In this document: piece after piece, positions 16,227-24,544 of the stretch
Layout of the letters: every line of letters begins with the position of its first letter
Numbering within the stretch: the stretch's first letter is position 1
Source of the DNA: Eubacterium sp.
GTDB lineage: Bacteria; Bacillota; Clostridia; Lachnospirales; Lachnospiraceae
Reading direction: 5' to 3'
DNA: 64,000 nt
Assembly (NCBI GenBank): GCA_017480495.1
Contig: JAFVAQ010000037.1
Coordinates: forward strand, 48,629-112,628
The notes under the pieces: model-generated
What the model saw: only the letters and a program-made list of their open reading frames with translations
What the model was told of the DNA's origin: nothing
Databases searched by the model: none
Program-made: the position numbers and the translations under genes

Positions 16227-16940
16227 ATGTCTGGAATAGTAATACCTGAGTTAAAATATTCTATATATTCTCCGATAGTGCTACTTAGCATTATTATCGG
16301 TATAATTATGGCATCGCTTCTAATGAAGAAGGCTGGGGTGACCGGCAAGAGTATATTTTATACAGATATGCTTGTATTTGTATTTATTATAGTTTGCTCC
16401 TTTATGATGTCTATTGCGTTAACCGGTGACATCAGGCGGATTAGTTTTGTGGCAGCGGGGGGAGCGGCCGGCCTTATACTAGGCGCGACATTTTCCATTT
16501 TTATTATAAATGAGAAGGTGATTGATACAGCAATTGCCTGGGTTCTAGTGACTCCACTTATGTATGGGCTTTCTAAGATAGCGTGTTTTTTAACTGGTTG
16601 CTGCCATGGTATTATATACAAAGGGACATTTAACGTAATATATGTAACAAAGGGGCATGACAGCTACTTTCCGATTCAGCTTCTTGAAAGTATAGTCTTT
16701 GTGATTATCTTTATTATAGGTCTGATCCTATATCTGAAGCTGGAAGATAAGAGACTACTTGTAGCTAGGTTAGTGGTTATCCTGTCAGCTATAGCGAAGA
16801 TAGGACTTGAATATCTGAGGTTTAACCATGCAGAGAGGGGCGTATCTGGATATCAGGTGATTATATTTACTATAGCTTGCGTAGCATATATACTTGTTGT
16901 TTTCATAGATAAGAAATTCAGAAAAACAGTTAAGAATTAA
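16227..16940 (+). CDS. Divergent prolipoprotein diacylglyceryl transferase (Lgt)-like membrane protein
   Basis: 237 residues, about seven hydrophobic segments. The Lgt-like blocks are KIACFLTGCCHG (mid protein), FPIQLLES and YLRFNHAERGVSGYQ near the end. True Lgt carries GRxGNFxNxE in the first block; here it is replaced by a Cys-rich CFxxGCC form known from Lgt-like paralogues, so normal lipoprotein acylation is doubtful. The start is uncertain: GTG at 16215 and 16221 and ATG at 16227 are all in frame with only a weak GGATGTG site. Set inside the envelope-response island, it may modify a lipid-linked component (inference). Confidence 0.7.
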   Translation: MSGIVIPELKYSIYSPIVLLSIIIGIIMASLLMKKAGVTGKSIFYTDMLVFVFIIVCSFMMSIALTGDIRRISFVAAGGAAGLILGATFSIFIINEKVIDTAIAWVLVTPLMYGLSKIACFLTGCCHGIIYKGTFNVIYVTKGHDSYFPIQLLESIVFVIIFIIGLILYLKLEDKRLLVARLVVILSAIAKIGLEYLRFNHAERGVSGYQVIIFTIACVAYILVVFIDKKFRKTVKN

Positions 16941-16968
16941 TTAAGAATTACAGAAGGAACAGGTTAAG

Positions 16969-17023
16969 ACTTCCGTGAGGGGTTGTTGTATATTAGTATC
17001 AACAACTAACGCGGAAGTTTTTT
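16969..17023 (+). terminator. Terminator before ABC module 2
   Basis: Long stem: ACTTCCG pairs with CGGAAGT and an inner GTTGTTG pairs with CAACAAC, followed by a run of six T. It closes the first half of the island. Confidence 0.75.
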
Positions 17024-17074
17024 GATGGAACATTTAGTGAAGGATATTCAAATAAAGAATAGGAGAATTTAAAA

Positions 17075-17917
17075 ATGAGTAAAGAAACAGTATTAACAGC
17101 GAAGGATTTATCTAAGACATTTTCAAATGAGTCAGTTCAGCAGCATGTACTGAAGAATCTTAACTTAGAAATATATAAAGGAGATTTCACAGTAATCATG
17201 GGAAACTCCGGATCAGGAAAGAGTACACTTCTTTATGCGCTTAGCGGAATGGATAGACCGACACTCGGAACTATCACATATAACGTTAAGGATAAGCTGG
17301 AGAAGAAGTGTAAGAAGACAAATGGTGGGAGCGGCGTTGAGATATCAAAGTTCAGTAATGACTGCCTGGCAATGTTCAGAAGAAATCATTGCGGATTTGT
17401 TTTCCAGCAGAATTACTTAAATGACAGTATGAGTGCTCTCGACAACATAATGGTATGTGGACTTCTTAAGACAAAGGATAGAAAAGCTCTTGCAGAGAAA
17501 AGTAAGAAGCTTCTGGAAAAGGTTGAGATAACCTCTAAGGACTGGAACAAGTTCCCAACTCAGCTATCCGGTGGACAGCAGCAGAGAGTTGCGGTAGTAA
17601 GAGGAGTTATCAATCAGCCAGAGGTTCTCTTTGCAGATGAGCCAACGGGAGCTCTTAACTCACAGAATACAACCAATGTACTTGATATTCTGTCGGACCT
17701 GAATGCTCAGGGACAGAGTATAGTGATGGTTACACATACAGTGAAAGCGGCAGAAAGAGCTAATAGAGTTATCTACTTGGCCGACGGAGTGATTACAGAC
17801 GAGATAGATCTTGGACCTTACCTTGGGGATTATAAGGATGAGAGTAATCCTAACCAGGAGAAGGCAGTAGAAAGACACAGAAGACTTAAAGATTTCTTAT
17901 CAGAGATGGGATGGTAG
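17075..17917 (+). CDS. ABC transporter ATP-binding protein (MacB/BceA-type), module 2
   Basis: 280 residues, clearly paralogous to the ATPase at 10076; both share the run FTVIMG followed by a Walker A and STLLYALSGMD. Walker A GNSGSGKST (43-51), signature LSGGQQQR, Walker B VLFADEPTGALN, H-loop MVTHT. It carries an extra Lys/Gly-rich insert after the first strand pair (about residues 75-95). The ribosome site AGGAG precedes the ATG. The permease follows after 4 bases, so the two are translationally linked. Likely role: energising the permease for export or sensing of envelope-active peptides or lipids (inference from family). Confidence 0.92.
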   Translation: MSKETVLTAKDLSKTFSNESVQQHVLKNLNLEIYKGDFTVIMGNSGSGKSTLLYALSGMDRPTLGTITYNVKDKLEKKCKKTNGGSGVEISKFSNDCLAMFRRNHCGFVFQQNYLNDSMSALDNIMVCGLLKTKDRKALAEKSKKLLEKVEITSKDWNKFPTQLSGGQQQRVAVVRGVINQPEVLFADEPTGALNSQNTTNVLDILSDLNAQGQSIVMVTHTVKAAERANRVIYLADGVITDEIDLGPYLGDYKDESNPNQEKAVERHRRLKDFLSEMGW

Positions 17918-17921
17918 AGAT

Positions 17922-20324
17922 ATGAATAGATTATTTATGATAGCTAAAAATAATATGAAAAAGCAGCGTGGCGACATGATCACATTTTTCCTGCTCACCA
18001 TGATTGCTGTATTCCTTGTCTTTGACTCTGTGTCTGCACTTGCAGGAGCAAAGAATGTTATAAAGGATAGATTTACTGAAATTAAGGGAACAGATACACT
18101 CTTTGCGGTTGATGATAGTAAGGAGTCTATGGAATGTCTTGAAAAAGCCCTTGAAAAGAATGGTGTTATAGAATATGAGCATACACCATTTCTCTTAATG
18201 AATGCTGATTATAAGAATAAGAAGGATAAAGATTATACTTCTTCACAAATGATTGCAGAAAATTATAATAACAAAAATAAGTTTTGTGATGTTGTATCTG
18301 ATTTTTCTAATCTTAAGAAGGATGATGTTATCATTCCTCTATATATGAAGAATGCATTTGCAATTGGAGATACGCTTCAGATTAAGATAAGGGATGATGT
18401 ATACGATCTCAGAGTTGCTGGATATCATGAGACACCATACTTTTGTTCGACTCTTATGATATCTATTGGATACTACTATGTTTCTGACGAAATGATGGAG
18501 GCATTTTCCGAGCATGCAACAGGAAACGTTAGTGCAGATGTTTTAGAAGAACAGTTATATAAGGCTAATTTCCAATCAGTGCCTGGAAGTGATGAGAAAG
18601 ATCTTGCAAAAATAGAGATGGCTGTTGCAGATGAGTTTAATGTACTTATATCTCCTGTAAAAGAGGCTGATCCAATGGCTAGAAATAACCTTGATCTTAC
18701 TGCAAACTGGAGCCTCTTCGAATGGGGTGACATGATGCTTCCAAGTATGGTTCTTGGTATTATCCTTCTCTTTGCTGTAATAACACTTGTTATAGCTCTT
18801 GTTATTACATCCTTCAGTATTAAGAACTTCGTCCAGAGAAATATGAAGAATACCGGAATACTTGAGGCGAGTGGATATACTGTAAAGGAGCTTAGATGGG
18901 CTCTTACAATTCAGCTTCTCTTTGTGACTGTGCTGGGAATCATTTTTGGAGAAATACTTGCATTCCTTTCAGTTGGAAGCTTTGGAAGCCTTCTGGATAT
19001 GCTGATCGGTATTTCCTGGAATCAGCCAATTAATGTAGTAGTAGCAATAGGTACAGCATTTTTCTTCCTTGCCACTATCTTTATAACTGTAAGATTACTC
19101 AGCAGAAGATATAAGAAGATTGCAGTTCTGGATGCTCTAAGGGGTGGAATTAGTACTCATAACTTTAAGAGGAATTTCTTCTCCTTCGAGAAGACACCAA
19201 TTCCAACACCTCTTGTTCTTTCTCTTAAGGACACGTTTGGCGGTATGGGAAGAAATGTTGCAATGTCAGTTATTATAGCAATCCTTACTATTGTATCTCT
19301 TGTAGGAGTTGGTCTGGTTGAGAATTTTAGTAACGATCCTGAGGGACTTATTGGTATCATGGGATTTGAGTTTGGAGACATGGGAATTACTGGTGAGTCA
19401 GGATATGTTGATGAGATGAGAGAGCTTTCCGGAGTAAAAAATGTACTCGTGGAAAACAGTATTGAGCCTACATATAGCTATAATGGCAAGACAAGTAAAA
19501 TCTATACTATTGTAAATGATGATGGTAAATATGCTATTAATAAGGTTATGATAGAAGGAAGATTTCCAGAAAATGATAACGAAGTAATGCTTACAGGGAC
19601 TGTTGCAACTGAACTAGGCTGCAAAGTAGGAGATGTTATAACTGCAAAGATTGGTGATAAGAAAGAAGACTATATAGTTACTGGAATCAATCAGAGACTG
19701 ATGCAGGCGGGGAAAACAGCGACCATGCTTAAGTCAGGAGCTAAAAGACTTGGTGCTAATATGCCATCTGATAATTATTATGTGACGGCTGAGGATGGAG
19801 TTTCATATGATGAACTAAAGAAAACATTTGAAGATTATGCAGAGAAGGAGAATCTTGATTTCTCATATTCTAAAATGGATGATATGGTTTCAAGTGTTAC
19901 AGATACATTAACAGTTACTATGTCAGCGGTATGTGTTCTTCTTTCCATCATTACTGTTCTGATCGTTGTATTTGTAGAATCACTTGTTATAAGAGCAAAG
20001 GTTACTCGTGAGTGGAGAGGAATGGGTATCAGCAAGGCGCTTGGAATGAGTTCAGGCGAGCTTTTAACCCAGATAATGCTTTCCAACATCCCAGCCATTA
20101 TAGTTGGATGTATAATAGGAGCACTTCTCTCAAGTCAGGCAGGTAAGGCTGTTGTGGAGATGGCATTTTCCTACATGGGTGTTCAGAATGTTCACTTTAA
20201 TATATCATTCATCTGGATGGTGGTTGTATTCGTAGGAATAGTCCTGGTAGCGATGATGACCTCAGGACTCGCAGGTAGAAAAGTTAAGAAAATCAATCCT
20301 ATTGAGATGATTACTGAAGAGTAA
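17922..20324 (+). CDS. FtsX/MacB-type ABC permease, module 2
   Basis: 800 residues with the same two-unit layout as the permease at 10941. TM1 is near residues 20-40, followed by an extracellular domain to about 270 and three TMs. A second TM-extracellular domain-three TM unit ends in RKVKKINPIEMITEE; the charged C-terminal motif RKVKK is also present in module 1. Pairwise similarity is clear in TM regions but low in the extracellular domains, so the two transporters probably see different ligands. It is encoded directly after its ATPase. Family: MacB/LolE-like mechanotransmission permeases. Confidence 0.87.
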   Translation: MNRLFMIAKNNMKKQRGDMITFFLLTMIAVFLVFDSVSALAGAKNVIKDRFTEIKGTDTLFAVDDSKESMECLEKALEKNGVIEYEHTPFLLMNADYKNKKDKDYTSSQMIAENYNNKNKFCDVVSDFSNLKKDDVIIPLYMKNAFAIGDTLQIKIRDDVYDLRVAGYHETPYFCSTLMISIGYYYVSDEMMEAFSEHATGNVSADVLEEQLYKANFQSVPGSDEKDLAKIEMAVADEFNVLISPVKEADPMARNNLDLTANWSLFEWGDMMLPSMVLGIILLFAVITLVIALVITSFSIKNFVQRNMKNTGILEASGYTVKELRWALTIQLLFVTVLGIIFGEILAFLSVGSFGSLLDMLIGISWNQPINVVVAIGTAFFFLATIFITVRLLSRRYKKIAVLDALRGGISTHNFKRNFFSFEKTPIPTPLVLSLKDTFGGMGRNVAMSVIIAILTIVSLVGVGLVENFSNDPEGLIGIMGFEFGDMGITGESGYVDEMRELSGVKNVLVENSIEPTYSYNGKTSKIYTIVNDDGKYAINKVMIEGRFPENDNEVMLTGTVATELGCKVGDVITAKIGDKKEDYIVTGINQRLMQAGKTATMLKSGAKRLGANMPSDNYYVTAEDGVSYDELKKTFEDYAEKENLDFSYSKMDDMVSSVTDTLTVTMSAVCVLLSIITVLIVVFVESLVIRAKVTREWRGMGISKALGMSSGELLTQIMLSNIPAIIVGCIIGALLSSQAGKAVVEMAFSYMGVQNVHFNISFIWMVVVFVGIVLVAMMTSGLAGRKVKKINPIEMITEE

Positions 20325-20334
20325 TGAGTAGATG

Positions 20335-20352
20335 GGTGAGTATATACTCACC
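20335..20352. promoter_or_regulatory. 18-bp perfect palindrome between permease 2 and the S66 gene
   Basis: GGTGAGTATATACTCACC, 9-0-9, flanked by ATG/CAT. No T run follows, so it is less like a terminator than an operator for the downstream gene. Confidence 0.35.
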
Positions 20353-20413
20353 ATAGAAATAATTTAATATTTAGTGTACAATAAGACCGATATTCTTTTT
20401 GGGAGGGTTTTAG

Positions 20414-21559
20414 ATGAGATATCCTAAACCATTACAACCAGGAGGCACTATCGGTTTTATTGCGCCTTCCTTCGGCTGTGCTATTGAGCCATATAAGACA
20501 AGGTTTGATAATGCACTTCGCCTCTTTCGGGAGATGGGTTATAAGACCTATCTTGGTCCTAATTGCTATGAAAGTAGTGGTATCGGTATCAGTAATACGC
20601 CGGAAAAGTGCGGTGAAGAGCTGACAGACGTTATGACCACAGGCGTTTCTAGGTATGATTCTGAGTCAGGCGAGAAGGCGGATGCAATCATTACCTGTGG
20701 TGGCGGCGAGCTGATGTGTGAGGTTGTTCCATTTATCGATTTTGAGAAGATAGCGACCAGTGAGCCTAAATGGTATATGGGTTACTCGGATAATACAAAC
20801 TATACATTTTTGTCGACTATTCTGGCAGATACAGCGGCTATCTATGGGCCTTGTGCCCCGGCTTTCGGAAGAGAGCCTTGGCATGAGTCTATTACAGATG
20901 CGCTGAAGCTACTAACTGGGGAGAAGACTGAGTTCGTTAGTTATGATCTTTGGGAGAAGGAAGAAATAAGTGAAGAAGAGGAAGCGAGAAGAGCGCTCCT
21001 TCCATATAATGTGACTGAGCCGGCAAAGTATTTCTATTATCTACCTCAAGAAGAGGGGAAAGCATATAGTGGAAAACTTTTATCAGGTGATGAATTAACC
21101 ATTGATAATACAGTATCTGAAGATATAAGAAATGGGATAAATATCAGGGGACGCCTCCTCGGCGGATGTGTTGACATCCTGACTCTTCACGTTGGTACAA
21201 AGACCGACAAAGTTGCGGAATTCCTTGAAAAATATAAGGATGACGGATTCATTTGGTTCCTTGAGTGCTGCGACCTTGATCCTCTGTCCATGAGAAGAGC
21301 ATTTTGGCAGATGCGTGAAGCCGGCTGGTTTAAATATGTTAAGGGATTTATGATCGGCAGACCTCTTCATTTCGACGAAGAAGCTCTGGGAGTTGACCAA
21401 TATAATGCAGTTACAGATATTCTGGGGAATCTGGGTGCTCCAATAATTATGGATCTCGACATAGGTCATGTACCACCAATGATGCCAATTGTTTCCGGAA
21501 GCTTGGCAGAGGTTAAGGCATATGGGAATAAGATAAATGTAAAATACATTTTTGCGTAA
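20414..21559 (+). CDS. S66-family serine peptidase (LD-carboxypeptidase / MccF-like)
   Basis: 381 residues. The catalytic set is visible: Ser125 in MGYSDNT, Glu284 in WFLECCD and His352 in DIGHVPP. Two branches of the family exist: LdcA, which trims murein tetrapeptides in the cytosol, and MccF, which cleaves microcin C-type peptidyl-nucleotides and gives immunity. At 381 residues it is longer than classic LdcA (~300) and nearer MccF-like proteins (~340-360). No signal peptide, so it is cytosolic. GGGAGGG precedes the start. Within this island an immunity or detox role is attractive but unproven. Confidence 0.85.
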   Translation: MRYPKPLQPGGTIGFIAPSFGCAIEPYKTRFDNALRLFREMGYKTYLGPNCYESSGIGISNTPEKCGEELTDVMTTGVSRYDSESGEKADAIITCGGGELMCEVVPFIDFEKIATSEPKWYMGYSDNTNYTFLSTILADTAAIYGPCAPAFGREPWHESITDALKLLTGEKTEFVSYDLWEKEEISEEEEARRALLPYNVTEPAKYFYYLPQEEGKAYSGKLLSGDELTIDNTVSEDIRNGINIRGRLLGGCVDILTLHVGTKTDKVAEFLEKYKDDGFIWFLECCDLDPLSMRRAFWQMREAGWFKYVKGFMIGRPLHFDEEALGVDQYNAVTDILGNLGAPIIMDLDIGHVPPMMPIVSGSLAEVKAYGNKINVKYIFA

Positions 21560-21606
21560 AGTAACACAAAATCAAAATAAAGGTTAATAGAAAAAAGGGG
21601 AAGAAA

Positions 21607-22317
21607 ATGAGAATAGCAGTTTGTGATGATGAGGAAAAGTTCAGAAATCAGGCGCGTGATATGGTAGATAAGCTTGCGGGCAGTCTGGATGTGGTGGTTG
21701 ATGCTTATTCAGATGGAAATCAGCTCCTAGCGGCATTTGACAAGAAACCATATGACGTGCTTTTTCTTGATATTGAAATGCCGGCGATGGACGGAATTAC
21801 ACTGGCAAAGAAGCTTCGTGAGAGGAGTGACAGCATATACATCGTATTCCTTACAGGCCATGTTGAGTATGCGCTTGAAGGATATGAGGTAAATGCTCTA
21901 CGTTATCTGACAAAGCCGGTTCAGGAAGAGAAGCTCCGTGAGGTTTTGAGATTCGTAATGGATCAGAACACCAGCAAGAAACAGCTAATGATCAAGGAGG
22001 ATGGAGAGGAACTACTCCTAAATATCGCTGATATTATATATTTTGAAGCTCAGAATCAATATGTAATGATATATACTGAGGATGGAGAGCATCTGATACG
22101 ATACAATATAGGTGATTTTGAAGAACAGCTAAAGAAGGATGGTTTCTTCCGTACCCACAGAGGATATCTGGTATCCCTTGCAAAGGTGAAGAAGCTGGTC
22201 AAAAATGAGGTTATAATGGAAGGACCGGATGGAGATATTAGCTTGCCTGTTAGCAGAACTAATACTAAGTCTCTTAAGGAAGCTCTTTATGCATATGTAG
22301 AAAATACTGCAATGTAA
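21607..22317 (+). CDS. LytTR-family response regulator (AgrA/VirR-like)
   Basis: 236 residues. The receiver domain has CDDE at residues 6-9, phospho-acceptor D55 in FLDIEMPAMDG and the lysine in RYLTKPV. The C-terminal LytTR DNA-binding domain (about 130-230) carries IIYFEAQNQYVMIYT and FFRTHRGYLVSL. AAGGGG lies upstream of the ATG. The GHKL kinase follows after 26 bases. Family members control quorum-sensing, bacteriocin or cell-wall genes; no AgrB/AgrD-like peptide gene is next to it, so the signal is unknown. Confidence 0.93.
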   Translation: MRIAVCDDEEKFRNQARDMVDKLAGSLDVVVDAYSDGNQLLAAFDKKPYDVLFLDIEMPAMDGITLAKKLRERSDSIYIVFLTGHVEYALEGYEVNALRYLTKPVQEEKLREVLRFVMDQNTSKKQLMIKEDGEELLLNIADIIYFEAQNQYVMIYTEDGEHLIRYNIGDFEEQLKKDGFFRTHRGYLVSLAKVKKLVKNEVIMEGPDGDISLPVSRTNTKSLKEALYAYVENTAM

Positions 22318-22343
22318 ATCTATAGCTGTTAAAGGAAAAAGAT

Positions 22344-23819
22344 ATGAAAGAAGCAATAATGAACTACACCGGTATCATTTTATCAGATATTAATTTTATG
22401 TTAGCCATGCTGATAATTGTACTTGTGGCTGCATGCTTTCTTGGCAGGTACATAGTTATTACCAGAAAAATGGTACTCGCTACTTTGGGTGTACTTATAA
22501 TACAGATAGTTTTTCTTTTTGCCTCGGATTTTTTAATGAAGAGCATGTATCCGGATGCGTATAAAGTTCTGGAAGGTATGGAAAGCATAAATGAATTAAC
22601 GCCTGAACTTGCAGGATATGAAGAGATTCAGGTGTTTTCTAATATGTCAGGACTTATTTTAAATGGTTTGGTGTTCGTATATGCATTTGTATTCTATCTG
22701 ATTGCGAACAAGGAGAAAAGAATCATAAGGGCAGTTGAATCTCTGATATGCCTAATGCTTTATTACCAGTTTGTTAATTCTATTTTCCAGTATATGTACT
22801 TATACTTTAATGGATGTAAGCAGGAAATAGTTGACCTGTTTATTAGCGGTTCGATGGCGGGACTGGAAGGAATAAAATTTACATTCTTTTTAACCTGCGC
22901 GGTATTTATTATATCAGTTGCTATTCTGCTTATTCTGTACTTTGGCTATTACAGGAAGAAGAGAGTTTATGTAGTCAGAATCAGAGACAGGGTTCTTTTT
23001 GTGCTATGGCTTATAATATTTGGCATATTTCCAGGTATGCCTATAGGACCGGAAAAATTGTCTGATAAGTTTATGCTGCTTAGCATTATATTTGGAGTAA
23101 TGCTCCTCGTTCTTGGAATACTTGCGCCTGTAATTCTGGTAATGAATGCGGCGGATAAGAGTCTCAGGGAGAAGAATGAATATCAGGAAACCTACCTAAA
23201 TGCTGAGCTTGAATATATTGAACGCTATAAGAATGCGCAGACGGAAACAAGAGCCTTCCGACATGACATCATTAACAACCTGTCTCTAACTAGTATGATG
23301 CTGGACGAGGGTAAGGTTGAGGATGCAAGCCAACACCTTAAGGAACTGCTGGGAAATGTAAGAGCGCTGTCTCCATCTATTATAACAGGAGATGAGATGC
23401 TGGATTGTATAGTGGCGATGAAGGCGGACAAGATGAAGGAGCTGGATATCAGATTTACAACTGACGGGGTTGTGGATGGCGGCCTTCATATGAAGCCGAT
23501 GGACGTTTGCAGCATTTTTGCAAATGCTCTCGATAATGCTATAGAAGCTGCCAGAAAAGTAGAGAAAGAGCCTTGGATTGACCTCAAGATTAAAAGAACT
23601 GAGAAGTTCTTCGTACTTAAAATATCAAATGCAGCCGAAGGCAAGGTGAATGTTGAGAAGCTCTTTATGAGTAACGGATATACATCAAAGAATGATAAGG
23701 AACATCACGGTTTCGGACTTAGAAATATCAGACAGGCGGTTGAAGAATATGATGGCCTGGTAAAAGCTGAAGCAGAAGAAGGTACATTTGGCCTATCTAT
23801 AATGATTCCAAGGAAATAA
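22344..23819 (+). CDS. GHKL-type sensor histidine kinase (AgrC-like)
   Basis: 491 residues. Six to seven membrane segments lie in residues 10-268. A coiled linker follows, then the H-box RAFRHDIINNL with His307 and a GHKL ATPase domain with NALDNAIEA and HGFGLRNI. The His-Asp pair and lack of HAMP mark the AgrC/ComD class, which usually detects peptides through the membrane domain. Paired with the LytTR regulator upstream and followed after 14 bases by a second OmpR-type pair, so four regulatory genes are probably in one run. Confidence 0.9.
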   Translation: MKEAIMNYTGIILSDINFMLAMLIIVLVAACFLGRYIVITRKMVLATLGVLIIQIVFLFASDFLMKSMYPDAYKVLEGMESINELTPELAGYEEIQVFSNMSGLILNGLVFVYAFVFYLIANKEKRIIRAVESLICLMLYYQFVNSIFQYMYLYFNGCKQEIVDLFISGSMAGLEGIKFTFFLTCAVFIISVAILLILYFGYYRKKRVYVVRIRDRVLFVLWLIIFGIFPGMPIGPEKLSDKFMLLSIIFGVMLLVLGILAPVILVMNAADKSLREKNEYQETYLNAELEYIERYKNAQTETRAFRHDIINNLSLTSMMLDEGKVEDASQHLKELLGNVRALSPSIITGDEMLDCIVAMKADKMKELDIRFTTDGVVDGGLHMKPMDVCSIFANALDNAIEAARKVEKEPWIDLKIKRTEKFFVLKISNAAEGKVNVEKLFMSNGYTSKNDKEHHGFGLRNIRQAVEEYDGLVKAEAEEGTFGLSIMIPRK

Positions 23820-23833
23820 AGTGGAGGAGTGAA

Positions 23834-24544
23834 ATGCATTACAATTGTCTAATCGTTGATGACGAGGTGGAGCTTGCCAAAATGACGGCGGAATATTTTC
23901 AAATGTTCGATATTAAAACAGAATATGTAGACAGTGCGTCGGCATGCTATGAATTTTTAGACAAGAATGATATAGACCTTCTACTTTTAGATATCAATCT
24001 TGGAGATGGTTCAGGCTTCGAGGTTTGTAAGAAGGTGAGAGAGGATTATCAGCTGCCAATCCTCTTTATCAGTGCGCGTCAGAGCGATGATGATGTACTT
24101 GTTGCACTTAGTATCGGAGGAGACGATTATATCAAGAAACCTTATAGTCTGGCGGTTCTACTAGCTAAGGTAAAACTGAATCTGAAGAAGGTTGAGCAGC
24201 TAAAGGAGCTCTCTTCAAAGGAAGTGACTACAAGTGGTAAGGACGGCGAGGCTGGTGTAATACAGCTAGATGAGTCGACTCTATCAGTTATATTGAATGG
24301 AAAACGTATAGGGCTAAAGGCTAAGGAGTTCGCTCTACTAAAATGCCTTTATAACCATAAGAATGCAATTGTTACAAAGGATGCGCTATTCGAAGAGGTG
24401 TGGGGAGACACCTTTTACTCGGATGGTACGCTTAATGTGCATATTAGAAAGCTACGGGAGAAGCTCGAAGAGGATCCCAATAATCCTAAATATATAAAGA
24501 CTATTTGGGGAACGGGCTATATATTTGAGGAAACTGACAAATGA
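23834..24544 (+). CDS. OmpR-family response regulator 2
   Basis: 236 residues. Receiver with D9/D10 and phospho-acceptor D53 in LLLDINLGDGSG, Lys in DDYIKKPYS. Winged-helix output domain at about 140-232, ending KYIKTIWGTGYIFEE. GGAGG precedes the ATG. Its stop overlaps the start of its kinase (ATGA at 24541), which indicates translational coupling. It resembles regulator 1 in layout, suggesting two copies of one OmpR-type pair in the island. Confidence 0.94.
   Translation: MHYNCLIVDDEVELAKMTAEYFQMFDIKTEYVDSASACYEFLDKNDIDLLLLDINLGDGSGFEVCKKVREDYQLPILFISARQSDDDVLVALSIGGDDYIKKPYSLAVLLAKVKLNLKKVEQLKELSSKEVTTSGKDGEAGVIQLDESTLSVILNGKRIGLKAKEFALLKCLYNHKNAIVTKDALFEEVWGDTFYSDGTLNVHIRKLREKLEEDPNNPKYIKTIWGTGYIFEETDK

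Noticed and set aside
20325-22343. AgrB/AgrD-type peptide signal genes next to the LytTR/GHKL pair
   Set aside because: Gaps around these genes are under 100 bases and hold no small peptide frame with a ribosome site; the signal must come from elsewhere.
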